From NCBI GenBank assembly GCA_964423795.1, contig CAYRGC010000010.1:1-41010 (forward strand): DNA of 41,010 nucleotides. The letters run 5' to 3'. The position numbers and the translations under genes are program-made. Below, one piece after another: positions 8,806-17,222 of the stretch. Positions within the stretch are counted from its first letter, which is position 1. Every line of letters starts with the position of its first letter. This DNA is from CAYRGC01 sp964423795 (GTDB taxonomy: Bacteria; Patescibacteriota; Gracilibacteria; Peribacterales; Peribacteraceae). The notes beneath the pieces were generated by a model. It searched no databases and was not told the origin of the DNA. It saw nothing but the letters and a program-made list of their open reading frames with translations.

Positions 8806-9528
8806 ATGAAACGCCTCGTTTCCTTGGCATTCGCCTTCTTCTTCCTGCCCGCTTCCGCGTTCGCGACGGACATGCGTTCCGTGACCGTGGGGCCCGTCCA
8901 TTTCCAGATACCCGCGGATTGGGAGGAGAACAGTTTGCCCGCCTTAACCACCGTGTCGTTCGCGCCGCCGCGGCCCGACGAGATGGTGGACACCCGCACC
9001 TTTCCCGCGCGCATATGGGTGGCCGTCGAGCGCGCATCGGTGCCGCTCGAGGGAGAGAAACTCAAAAACTACTTCATCGGCCAATCGACCATCGATGGAA
9101 GCAGCACGGATTGGTACCGCTCCAATTTCGCGCTGACCTCCTCGCGGGATGTCTCGTTCCTCGGCAAGAGCGGCATGCGCTTCGAGTACACGTCGGATTG
9201 GAGCAGCATTCCCGTCCGGGGCGTTTCCATCCTGACGGTGACGGAGGGCAAGATCATCGAGGCGACGATGTACGCGCCTCCGGGCAATTTCGAGACATAC
9301 GCCCCGGTCTTTGAGGCGGTCGTCGCATCCGTGGCGTACGTGGGCGATCAAGCCCCCGTGCGGCACGGCCAATCCAAGGCGCCCGCCGCGCGCTCGTCCG
9401 TCGGGTCGGCCTCTTCCGCGTCGTCCGCATCTTCCCGTGCGCGTAAACCCCTGCGGGCGCCGCGTGTCCGCCAGTCCAAGCGGGGTTCATCCGCGTCGTC
9501 GTCCGCTCGCTCGGTGCGCGGACGGTAA
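8806..9528 (+). CDS. Secreted protein with Ser/Arg-rich tail
   Basis: A 240-residue protein of unknown function. ATG 8806 is preferred over an upstream in-frame start at 8722 because it begins a clean signal peptide (MKRLVSLAFAFFFLPASAFA, with cleavage expected after AFA). The mature part reads like a small lipoprotein/PsbP- or DUF-type fold with QIPADWEEN, FEYTSDWSS, VTEGKIIEATMYAPPGNF and a final hydrophobic strand (FEAVVASVAYV). This pattern resembles secreted proteins that carry one such domain before a low-complexity tail. The last 60 residues are Ser/Ala/Arg-rich. The C-terminal tail type is shared with other envelope proteins in this window. The region 8693-8805 upstream shows no clear promoter. 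A terminator follows 20 bp after the stop. Confidence 0.7.
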   Translation: MKRLVSLAFAFFFLPASAFATDMRSVTVGPVHFQIPADWEENSLPALTTVSFAPPRPDEMVDTRTFPARIWVAVERASVPLEGEKLKNYFIGQSTIDGSSTDWYRSNFALTSSRDVSFLGKSGMRFEYTSDWSSIPVRGVSILTVTEGKIIEATMYAPPGNFETYAPVFEAVVASVAYVGDQAPVRHGQSKAPAARSSVGSASSASSASSRARKPLRAPRVRQSKRGSSASSSARSVRGR

Positions 9529-9548
9529 GAAGCAAGCCGTTCTGTCCG

Positions 9549-9583
9549 AGGCCTCCGGAGCCATGCGCCCGGGGGCCTTTTTC
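9549..9583 (+). terminator. Rho-independent terminator
   Basis: A 10-bp stem (9549-9558 with 9569-9578, including one G-T pair), a 10-nt loop, then TTTTT. It ends the 8806 transcription unit. Confidence 0.85.
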
Positions 9584-9739
9584 GTGCTCTTACCGGCCCC
9601 GTTCTTTGAGGGCGAAGAACCTCGTGGAGCCCTGGTAGAAGCCGAAAAGTAGCTACTGATACTTTTTCCCCTTCCGGGAGGTCTCCTGCTCACTGGAAAA
9701 CCCTTGTTTGATGATCGTGAATCTTCCCCTTCCTTCTCC

Positions 9740-12700
9740 ATGGACGCCCGTCGACTCTCGAATGCACCGCATGCTCCTTCACGATCGGAATCGCGATCGG
9801 AAACCCCGGGGTCGGGGGCGGTCTCGTCCCGGCTTGCCACGGTCGGTGGTTGGATCCGCGCCCTGTTCGGGGGAAAGTCGAGCCCCACGTCGAACCAATT
9901 CCGTCCGTCGTTGGAATCCCTAGAAGAGAAGATCCTTCCCACGAGCGTCCCCCTTCTCGATGCCATGGGGGCGGAGATCGGTTCCATCCCGTCGGATACG
10001 GCGGGCGCGCTCCAGAAGGCGGCGACACTGCATGATCTTGCGGCGACCGAGACGGACACGCTCTCGAAGGCCTTCACCGATGCCTTCGCCGATTGGGAAG
10101 GAGATCTCCACGTGGATGCGTCGCTTCGTTCTCGGCACGAAAACACGCGATCATCGCTCCTCGGTTCGCTCGCGACCGTGACGAGCTACGAGTCCCAGGT
10201 GGCCGCCGCGATGCGCTCGCTTGCCGACGCGCAGGCGTCGCTCGACGCGGCGCAGGCGTCGCTCACGACCAATCAGGCCGCGCTCGACGCGGCGACGCGT
10301 TCCTACCAGGCGAAGCAGGCCAACGTCGCCGCGCTGGAGCAGAAGCTCACGGATGCGAAGAACGCGTATGCCGCTCTCCTGCCCTCGGTGTACGCCAGCG
10401 ACCTGTACGTTCCCGCCTCCGCGAACGGATGGGGCGTCTTCGAGCGCGATCGCAGCAACGGGGAGACCGGTCCCGCGGACGGCCGCTTGGAGTCCATCCG
10501 CGGCGTGACGTACGCGAAGGGCCTCGGCGTTCATGCGAATTCCTCCATCGATATTCCCGCGAGCGGCCAGTTCGCCACGTTCGAGAGCGTCATCGGCATC
10601 GATGATGAAACGAAGGGCGCGGGCAGCGCCGTCTTCCAGGTATGGGGCGACGGCAAAAAGCTCTTCGACAGCGGCATCATGACGGGAACGATGCCCGGCC
10701 GCTCAATCTCGGTGGATGTCCGCGGCGTGCAGAAGGTCCAGCTCGTCGTGACGAACGCCGGCGACAACAGCGTTTCCGATAATGCCGATTGGGCCAATGC
10801 CCGCTTCACGTATCCCGATACGGGAACGGCCCGCTCGATCCGGGCCACCGACCTCTTCATCCAGTCCTCCCAAAACGCCCTCGGTCCCGCCGAGCGCAAC
10901 ATGAGTAACGGCGGAGCCGGAACCCTGGACGGCCGCACGATGGCGGTGAACGGCGTCAGCTACGCCAACGGTCTCGGCGTGAAAACCGCATCGTCCCTCA
11001 CCTTCCGTACCGACGCCCGGTACTCCCGGTTCCAGGGTCTCGTGGGCGTCGATGCCGAGACCAAGGGCAACGCCGGCGCCGTCTTCCAGGTGTGGGGCGA
11101 CGGCAAAAAGCTCTTCGACAGCGGCGTGATGACGACGAAGAACGCCGCCAAGTCCTTCTCGGTCAACGTCGCGGGCGTCAAAAGCGTCGTCCTCGTCGCG
11201 CTGAGCGCGGACGGCAGGACGGCCGTTTCCGCCGATTGGATCAATCCGCAGTTCATCCTCGCCGATAACGGTCTTTCCGCCGCGCGGGCGTCGGTCACGG
11301 ACACGGATACGAAGCTTCGGGCCGCCAAGACCGACCTCGCGAACGACAAGCAGGTGCCGACGGCGCAGGCTGCCCTCGACGCGGCGAAAGCCGGCGTGCA
11401 GTCCGCGCAGTCCCGCGTCACCGGGGCCGGAACCGTGCTCCAGGAAGCGAAAACGGCTCTCACCGCCGCCCAAACGAGCCGGGCCGCCCTCGATGCCGCG
11501 TTCGCCTCCGAGGCCGCCGCGATCGACGCGCTGCCGTCGCCGCAGGAACGCATCGCGCTCAGCATGCAGGAATCGCTCGGGACGGTGGGCATGCAGTGGA
11601 GCCCCGGCGATCTCTCGATTCCGCGCTCCCTCGCCGACTTGTTCCATACGCTCAGCGCGGAGGAGCTCGCTCGCGAGGAGCGTGAAACCCGCGAAAAGGC
11701 AGAAATCCTCGAGGGTCTCCGCCTCGGCGATCGCATCGCCGTCGCGTACGCGTACGATCAGTTCGTCGCCACGGCCGCCGACATGCCGCGCCTCATCGCG
11801 GAGACTCAGAAAATGATCGCCGACAGCTACCTCACGCCCACATGGTATCGGGATCAGATGTGGCAAATCGGCGTACAGCGTGCCCGCGGAAATCTGGAGA
11901 GATACGAAACCCTTCTTCGGGAGTCACAGCACGGAATCGCGATGTGCAAGGCGATCCTCGCCACCACTCCCGAGACGCTTCCGACCGCTCCGCGTCTCGA
12001 CGTGCTCGGAGTCAGCCAGAACAAACTCGTCGTGCAGGCGTATGCTCCCGATGCGAAGAATATGGAATTCGTGGTGTCCTGGAACGCTGGGGATCGCTAC
12101 GGCATGCAGACGCTCATGACGGTTCCCGCGACGACCTCCCCCGACATGGCCCTCCCGGTGGGCGTCATTCCCTTCAACGGCCTCATGGGTGGCAGCGTCG
12201 AGGCCAATCGGTCCCAGAAGTACGAGGTGCGCCTCGTGGTCGACGGCCGGCCCGGTCCCACCGTCTGGGTCGAGTGGTATCCCGCCTCGCGCGGACTCGG
12301 CGTGCATTGGGAGACCACGTCGCTCAGCGATACGTCCGTTCCCGTTCCCGCGGGCACGTTTCCCGAACCTGCCGCCGGCGAACTGGCGCAGATCCGCGAC
12401 TTCAGTTCCGTCCTCTCCGCGCACGTCGCGCCGTACTATGCGCCGATCTCCATCAACAACGGTGCCGTCGCCGCGAATGTGCCGTACAGCGTGTGGTCCG
12501 CGACGGGTCTCTCTTCGATCATCGCCACGTCTTTCCTGGAGGATTCTCGGGAGGCGCTCGTGAAGCGCGACTATGCCTCGCTTCTCGCGACCGGGTGGAA
12601 GCCCGGCGAAGTGGACTGGGACAACGCCTGGAAGGCCGTCTACCACGCTTCCGAGGATCTGGTGCACGCCGCGAACGACTATGCCGGATATCTCATCGCG

Positions 12701-14995
12701 AAGAACGCGGGGTACGAGGTGGGATCGTTCGATTTCTCCCGCCTCGACAAGGGGTCCTTCCCGCTTTTTCCCACGAAAGATCAGGTGAAGACGGCGGTGG
12801 AGACGCATTTCCTCCAGATCTATCAGGCAATCCAGGGGCGCCAGGCGGAGGACGTCGCGTTCCAGCAGATGCTCGAGAATCAGTGGCGACGGTTCTATGT
12901 CGCGTCCGGTCAGGCGCAGATCGATCAGGATAAGGAGGATGCCAAAATGCTCGGCTCCGCCGCTCGTGCGGGCGCCAGTCAGGAGATTCTCATCAGCATG
13001 GCGAAGTCGCTCGGGCCGGGCGCATTGCAGCAAGCCCTCACAGGTGGCGTCAGCTGGATCCGCTCGCAGGACATCGCGGCGCTCCAGACGGTGCAAACGG
13101 CGATGGTGCAACCCGTTTTGTTAGGGATGGGAGGATCAATAGTTCTCTCTCCGGAAGAAAACTCAGAATTTCTTGCTTCTCTGATGACCGATACAAAGAC
13201 AAATGGTATTCAAACATCTTTGCCGACCTATGAAACTCTAAGGAAATCACTCAATCAGGCGCTGAGCGACAATACGATGACGCTAGTCGACATGCAGAAA
13301 GACGTTCTGACGTATTTCGCCGATGTCCCCGTAACTTTTGATGGTGTTCATTTGCGTACCGACACGATTGTGGGGCGTATGGTTGCTTCCTTCTTTCACT
13401 CAGCAACTCAAGCGAGCGATTCCACCAAGCGACTGTTAGCAGTTGAGCTTGAACGAATGATCGGGGTTCCCGCCGAGATTCTGTATCTCACTTTGTATCC
13501 GGCGAAAAAGGACGGGGATTTTGCGCGGAGTTTCTCAGCATTGAAAAAGTATTGTTCAGATGCCGGCTTCGGAAGCCTCTTTTATGGTCCCGAGCCCGCA
13601 CCCATCCAGCCCCCAGTTCCCACGGTGGCGTACGTGAAGGTCGGCGAGGTGAATACAACGGGCGGATATCTTCCCGTGACCTTTGACGTGCAACTTCCTC
13701 CGAATTTCTCTCAATCACAGTCCTTGTACGAGACGGCGAGCGTGTATTTGCTTACCGAGAGTGGCTTGCAAATCGGGAGCGGGGATAAGCCGCTTCTCTA
13801 CGGCTTTAAAGATGGATACACAATTCATGTTCCTCTGAGCGCGCTGCATGTTGCGGCGATCAATGATCACCTCACCGGTTCGTTTAAGATAAAATTGGCA
13901 CTCTTCGCACCCGGCAATACCGGTTCAGGAATGCCGGGGAATAGAGAGGCATCGTTCTACATTAATGTGGATTTGCCCACACTTTCATCATCTTCCGATC
14001 TCTCGACATTGCCGGAAGGGGATCCGAACAGAAACATTGAAAACATACTCTTGAATCAGTTGAAGCAGAATTTCCCTCTCGGGAATATGAAAGACTGGAA
14101 GTGGGATATTGGCTCTGACTATCACTACGGCAAGAACTACGATGCTGTCGATTTGAACAAAGTTGATCGCACTCATGAAAAAGGATTTCCTGTCTTTACG
14201 CCTGTTTCGGGGGATATCGAGGGAACAATCATGGATGTAGGGTCGAAATATGCAAGTGATTACGGAGTCATTCGTATCCAGTACGAAACCCTGATTGCGG
14301 GGAAGGAGGTCAAATGGTTTGTTGAATACCTTCACTTACTCGTAAATGACACGGGTAAGAAAGATGCTTCAGGAAAGAGCATTTTTGAGGCTCGCGATAA
14401 AGATGGAAATCAAATTTGGACTTTTGTTCCGGGTGTTACAAAAGTAAAGGGAAGCGTCCAAGTTGGAGGAGTTGGAGGTAGGGGTGAAGGACAAGATGAT
14501 TATTATGAGGATCATCTCCATATGAAATTGGGCTTTATCGATGCCAATGGGAAGGAGCAAAGTGTGGATATGCGTCAGCTGCTTTCTCAGGAATTAAATA
14601 GTGTTATTGCTAGCGATGCGGGACCTGATGGAAAAGTGGGAACGTCTGGTGATAACGTCTCGAGTAGCGTGGTTTGGGATTCCAAAGTGAATGCCTGGAT
14701 CCCAAAAGAGAGAACAGGTGTATTGGCAGGAGTTCTGTATAGCCATCTGAATCAGGAGGATGCGACAGGAAGAACGCCGGGATATTGGTATGCGTGGGAA
14801 GCGGGGAAGGATTTTGATAAGATGGAGAGGGTGGTGTGGGAAAGCGCGGGAATTGATGTAGTGAGCAAAAAGGAAAAGTTTACATGGATTAGTGTTAATC
14901 CTGTCAGTGGTTCTCGTTCTGTGTGGAGAGAAAAGGATGGTAAATTTTCTTTTATCTCTCTATCGCTCTATAAAACTGAGCAACAATTACAATGA
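9740..14995 (+). CDS. Giant surface protein: LEPR-like motif, two NPCBM-like domains, LytM/M23-like C-terminal domain
   Basis: A 1751-residue protein. ATG 9740 is chosen; an in-frame TTG at 9704 would add only 12 residues. Visible parts: a basic/amphipathic N-terminus with an FRPSLESLEEKILPTS motif (residues 54-69); Ala-rich coiled coil (about 150-205); two NPCBM-type carbohydrate-binding domains (about 205-350 and 360-500), each with GLGVHANSS/GLGVKTASS and AVFQVWGDGKKLFDSG; more coiled coil (about 500-600); a long region without recognised domain; and a C-terminal LytM/M23-like domain with H1462, D1468/D1471 and HLH at 1592-1594. The first metal motif has a longer spacing than the usual HxxxD, so peptidase activity is uncertain. 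From about base 13115 the DNA is clearly less GC-rich. The stop overlaps the next start by ATGA. The role is inferred: cell-surface carbohydrate binding and perhaps peptidoglycan cleavage. Confidence 0.75.
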   Translation: MDARRLSNAPHAPSRSESRSETPGSGAVSSRLATVGGWIRALFGGKSSPTSNQFRPSLESLEEKILPTSVPLLDAMGAEIGSIPSDTAGALQKAATLHDLAATETDTLSKAFTDAFADWEGDLHVDASLRSRHENTRSSLLGSLATVTSYESQVAAAMRSLADAQASLDAAQASLTTNQAALDAATRSYQAKQANVAALEQKLTDAKNAYAALLPSVYASDLYVPASANGWGVFERDRSNGETGPADGRLESIRGVTYAKGLGVHANSSIDIPASGQFATFESVIGIDDETKGAGSAVFQVWGDGKKLFDSGIMTGTMPGRSISVDVRGVQKVQLVVTNAGDNSVSDNADWANARFTYPDTGTARSIRATDLFIQSSQNALGPAERNMSNGGAGTLDGRTMAVNGVSYANGLGVKTASSLTFRTDARYSRFQGLVGVDAETKGNAGAVFQVWGDGKKLFDSGVMTTKNAAKSFSVNVAGVKSVVLVALSADGRTAVSADWINPQFILADNGLSAARASVTDTDTKLRAAKTDLANDKQVPTAQAALDAAKAGVQSAQSRVTGAGTVLQEAKTALTAAQTSRAALDAAFASEAAAIDALPSPQERIALSMQESLGTVGMQWSPGDLSIPRSLADLFHTLSAEELAREERETREKAEILEGLRLGDRIAVAYAYDQFVATAADMPRLIAETQKMIADSYLTPTWYRDQMWQIGVQRARGNLERYETLLRESQHGIAMCKAILATTPETLPTAPRLDVLGVSQNKLVVQAYAPDAKNMEFVVSWNAGDRYGMQTLMTVPATTSPDMALPVGVIPFNGLMGGSVEANRSQKYEVRLVVDGRPGPTVWVEWYPASRGLGVHWETTSLSDTSVPVPAGTFPEPAAGELAQIRDFSSVLSAHVAPYYAPISINNGAVAANVPYSVWSATGLSSIIATSFLEDSREALVKRDYASLLATGWKPGEVDWDNAWKAVYHASEDLVHAANDYAGYLIAKNAGYEVGSFDFSRLDKGSFPLFPTKDQVKTAVETHFLQIYQAIQGRQAEDVAFQQMLENQWRRFYVASGQAQIDQDKEDAKMLGSAARAGASQEILISMAKSLGPGALQQALTGGVSWIRSQDIAALQTVQTAMVQPVLLGMGGSIVLSPEENSEFLASLMTDTKTNGIQTSLPTYETLRKSLNQALSDNTMTLVDMQKDVLTYFADVPVTFDGVHLRTDTIVGRMVASFFHSATQASDSTKRLLAVELERMIGVPAEILYLTLYPAKKDGDFARSFSALKKYCSDAGFGSLFYGPEPAPIQPPVPTVAYVKVGEVNTTGGYLPVTFDVQLPPNFSQSQSLYETASVYLLTESGLQIGSGDKPLLYGFKDGYTIHVPLSALHVAAINDHLTGSFKIKLALFAPGNTGSGMPGNREASFYINVDLPTLSSSSDLSTLPEGDPNRNIENILLNQLKQNFPLGNMKDWKWDIGSDYHYGKNYDAVDLNKVDRTHEKGFPVFTPVSGDIEGTIMDVGSKYASDYGVIRIQYETLIAGKEVKWFVEYLHLLVNDTGKKDASGKSIFEARDKDGNQIWTFVPGVTKVKGSVQVGGVGGRGEGQDDYYEDHLHMKLGFIDANGKEQSVDMRQLLSQELNSVIASDAGPDGKVGTSGDNVSSSVVWDSKVNAWIPKERTGVLAGVLYSHLNQEDATGRTPGYWYAWEAGKDFDKMERVVWESAGIDVVSKKEKFTWISVNPVSGSRSVWREKDGKFSFISLSLYKTEQQLQ
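10628..10684 (+). repeat. Direct repeat copy 1 within NPCBM-like domain 1
   Basis: A 57-bp block nearly identical to 11078-11134, 450 bp (150 codons) downstream. Both encode AVFQVWGDGKKLFDSG. The near identity at DNA level suggests a recent domain duplication or gene conversion. Confidence 0.8.
11078..11134 (+). repeat. Direct repeat copy 2 within NPCBM-like domain 2
   Basis: Second copy of the 57-bp block at 10628-10684, differing at only a few bases. Confidence 0.8.
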
Positions 14996-15570
14996 AGAAG
15001 CCATTCATTATCTTATTGGCACTGCTGCTAACTTTCTGCTCAATGAGCGAAAAAGCAGTAAATATTGTGACAGATCGCTATGAAATTCGTTCTGAATTAG
15101 CTCAAAGCGGAAAACAAAAGCCTGTGATCCATAGCATCTATCCGCCAGCAAGAAACTATCCAGATCACTGGTTAACCTACATCGACGATATCGATTCCTT
15201 TCAGGTTGCATATCCTGCGGACTATCCTTCTGGGCATCCAGATTCAATGAAAGGCATGTCTATCGAAAGGCCACTACCATCCCGCCCCTGCTCTACTTCT
15301 CTCACTGGAGCCTCCGCGCTCACTTTGCTCTCGTTGAGTAAGGGTAGGGCAGAATGGGGTCGAGTTGATCATTTCGAAAACGAGAAGATGGGTGAATTTG
15401 AAACTGAAGAACAAAAACCCATTTGCCGCCCGCCAACAAATGAAGGTGCTGCCGGCTACGCCCTCTGCTCCGAGCATAACGGCAAGACCGTCGTGATCTG
15501 CATCAACCAAATGAAGGACGATCCCGCCATGGCCAAACAGATCTTTGAGACGTTCCGGTGGACGCAGTAG
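14992..15570 (+). CDS. Small secreted protein or lipoprotein, translationally coupled
   Basis: A 192-residue protein of unknown function. The start overlaps the stop of the giant protein (ATGA, 14992-14995), so the two are probably co-translated. The N-terminus MKKPFIILLALLLTFCS is a signal sequence; the Cys at 16 could be a lipobox, but Phe at -1 is atypical. The mature part has a C-terminal core with paired Cys (CRPPTNEGAAGYALC) and ends in DDPAMAKQIFETFRW, a pattern seen in small extracytoplasmic proteins of the PsbP/DUF type. A block at residues 94-118 (PLPSRPCSTSLTGASA) is low-complexity and looks inserted. The gene ends 1 bp before the convergent kinase stop, with no terminator visible. 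Confidence 0.65.
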   Translation: MKKPFIILLALLLTFCSMSEKAVNIVTDRYEIRSELAQSGKQKPVIHSIYPPARNYPDHWLTYIDDIDSFQVAYPADYPSGHPDSMKGMSIERPLPSRPCSTSLTGASALTLLSLSKGRAEWGRVDHFENEKMGEFETEEQKPICRPPTNEGAAGYALCSEHNGKTVVICINQMKDDPAMAKQIFETFRWTQ

Positions 15571-15571
15571 C

Positions 15572-17185
15572 TTAGGCCAGCGGCAGCTCGACAAAGAACG
15601 TCGTGCCTTTGCCCTCGGCGCTCTCGAAGCGGATGGAGCCGCCCTGCGCTTCCACGGCGCCCTTGGCGACGTAGAGGCCGAAGCCGTTGCCGTCCACGCT
15701 GTTACGGACGTTGCTCGCGCGGAAGAGCTTGCCGAAGATCTTGTCCTGTTCGGCCTTGGGGATGCCGCAGCCCGTGTCCTTCACGGAGCAGAGGAGCTTG
15801 TTATCCTTGATGCGCACGTCGAGCGTCACGTTGCCGTTCTCGGGCGTGTATTTGATGGCGTTCGTCAGCAGGTTCTCGATGGTCATGCGCGTGTAGCGCT
15901 TGTCGAGGTTGGCCTGCGGGAAGGCGGCGGGCAGGTTCTTCACGAGGGTCATGTGCTTTTCGATGGCCTTGGGCTCCACCGTCTCCAGAATTTCCTTAAA
16001 GAACTCGCCGAGATCGAGTGACTGCTTATCGATGCGCATGCGCCCGAGCTGGATGCGGGAGACGTCGAGAATCATGCCCACGAGATCCGTGAGATCCGCC
16101 GCGATAGCCTGCATCGATTTCACATGCTTCTTTTGATCTTCCTGAAGCTCTCCCACATCGCCGTCCTGAAGCATTTCCAGGTACCACTTCACGGACGTGA
16201 TCGGAGTCGCAAGCTGGTGGCTCACGATACTGAGCAGTTCATCTTTTTGACGGTCGAGTTCTCTCAGATGCACATTTGCCATTTCAAGTTCATCCACCAG
16301 TCCTTCAATCTTTTTTCGCGCTTCAATTTCTCGTTGTCCTGTTCTTACAAGAAGAAGGCCAAAACCAAGAGATAAGAGAAAAGTAATAATGGCAAGTGTT
16401 TTCGATGTAGATCCTTCTAGAAAGAAAAACTGAGAACCAACCATGATGATTAATGCATATGCCAAAAGTTGGAACCCAAGTAATTTGATTTTGAAAATTT
16501 CTAAATTCGTAATTGCATAAATTATTAAAAATACAAAAATTGGTAGGACGAATAGGCTGTACAAATTAATTTCATAAATTCCAGTTTGGCTTGAGATGTA
16601 TTCAGTAAGACCGAAAACATCAAAGAAAAGTGTAAGAGCAATGGCAACAACTGCAATTTGCCACCGTCTGTTGCAGTATTTATGCCATGCAATAATTGCT
16701 GCAATAATGACTAAACCTATAACCCCGATTTCAACCCAGAGTTTATATTGAGAAAGAAATTCATTATTTGAAGCTTCACAAACTGGCTGCTCAAAATTGC
16801 TAATTGAATTATTTGATACGGTAATCAGCCAAGCAGGTGCGGCCGGAGAAAAAAGAAGTATCTTCCACCTTTTTGCTAAGTCGCTCTCTTTAAGAAGAAC
16901 TAAGAAGAAATATGCTCCAAACAAGTAAAAAAGAATATTAATGTAATCTAAGGGGGCCCAGACAAAAGTTACTAAATAGTAATTTTTTGCAGTCCAGGCG
17001 ATAACATCACCCAGCAGCCAAAGACAGAAAAATACAGCAAAGAGTCCAAAACAGCGTGACAAAAGAGCAAAATTTGATCGATAAACGACCAAAGTACTGG
17101 TCACTAAAATCAAGATCAGCGGAATCAGATGCGAGTAATACGCAATAGTAAGATAATTAATGGCAGAACATGTACTTGTTTGCAT
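15572..17185 (-). CDS. Membrane sensor histidine kinase with N-terminal 7TM-type region
   Basis: A 537-residue protein. Residues 1-275 hold about seven or eight hydrophobic segments in the pattern of the histidine-kinase N-terminal 7TM region. A short coiled linker (280-312) leads to a HisKA domain with the phospho-acceptor H323 in SIVSHQLATPITSVKWYLEML. The HATPase domain shows the N box (IENLLTNAIKY, N438), G1 (DTGCGIP, 470-476) and G2 (GNGFGLYVAKGAVEAQGG, 499-516). All key residues are present, so it should be active. No response regulator gene lies in the window. The 3' (kinase) part is GC-rich (36 of 60 in 16021-16080) and the 5' (sensor) part AT-rich (16 of 60 in 16501-16560), with the switch around residues 310-345. 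It has its own TATAAT promoter inside the end of the upstream gene. Confidence 0.92.
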   Translation of the reverse strand: MQTSTCSAINYLTIAYYSHLIPLILILVTSTLVVYRSNFALLSRCFGLFAVFFCLWLLGDVIAWTAKNYYLVTFVWAPLDYINILFYLFGAYFFLVLLKESDLAKRWKILLFSPAAPAWLITVSNNSISNFEQPVCEASNNEFLSQYKLWVEIGVIGLVIIAAIIAWHKYCNRRWQIAVVAIALTLFFDVFGLTEYISSQTGIYEINLYSLFVLPIFVFLIIYAITNLEIFKIKLLGFQLLAYALIIMVGSQFFFLEGSTSKTLAIITFLLSLGFGLLLVRTGQREIEARKKIEGLVDELEMANVHLRELDRQKDELLSIVSHQLATPITSVKWYLEMLQDGDVGELQEDQKKHVKSMQAIAADLTDLVGMILDVSRIQLGRMRIDKQSLDLGEFFKEILETVEPKAIEKHMTLVKNLPAAFPQANLDKRYTRMTIENLLTNAIKYTPENGNVTLDVRIKDNKLLCSVKDTGCGIPKAEQDKIFGKLFRASNVRNSVDGNGFGLYVAKGAVEAQGGSIRFESAEGKGTTFFVELPLA

Positions 17186-17193
17186 TTCTATCT

Positions 17194-17222
17194 ATTATAC
17201 CGAATTCTTCGCTTCTATAAAA
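17194..17222 (-). promoter_or_regulatory. Promoter of the histidine kinase
   Basis: On the minus strand a perfect TATAAT (17199-17194) lies 8 nt before the ATG at 17185. The -35 position 17 nt upstream reads TTTTAT and is weak. It overlaps the stop codon of the upstream gene. Confidence 0.55.
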
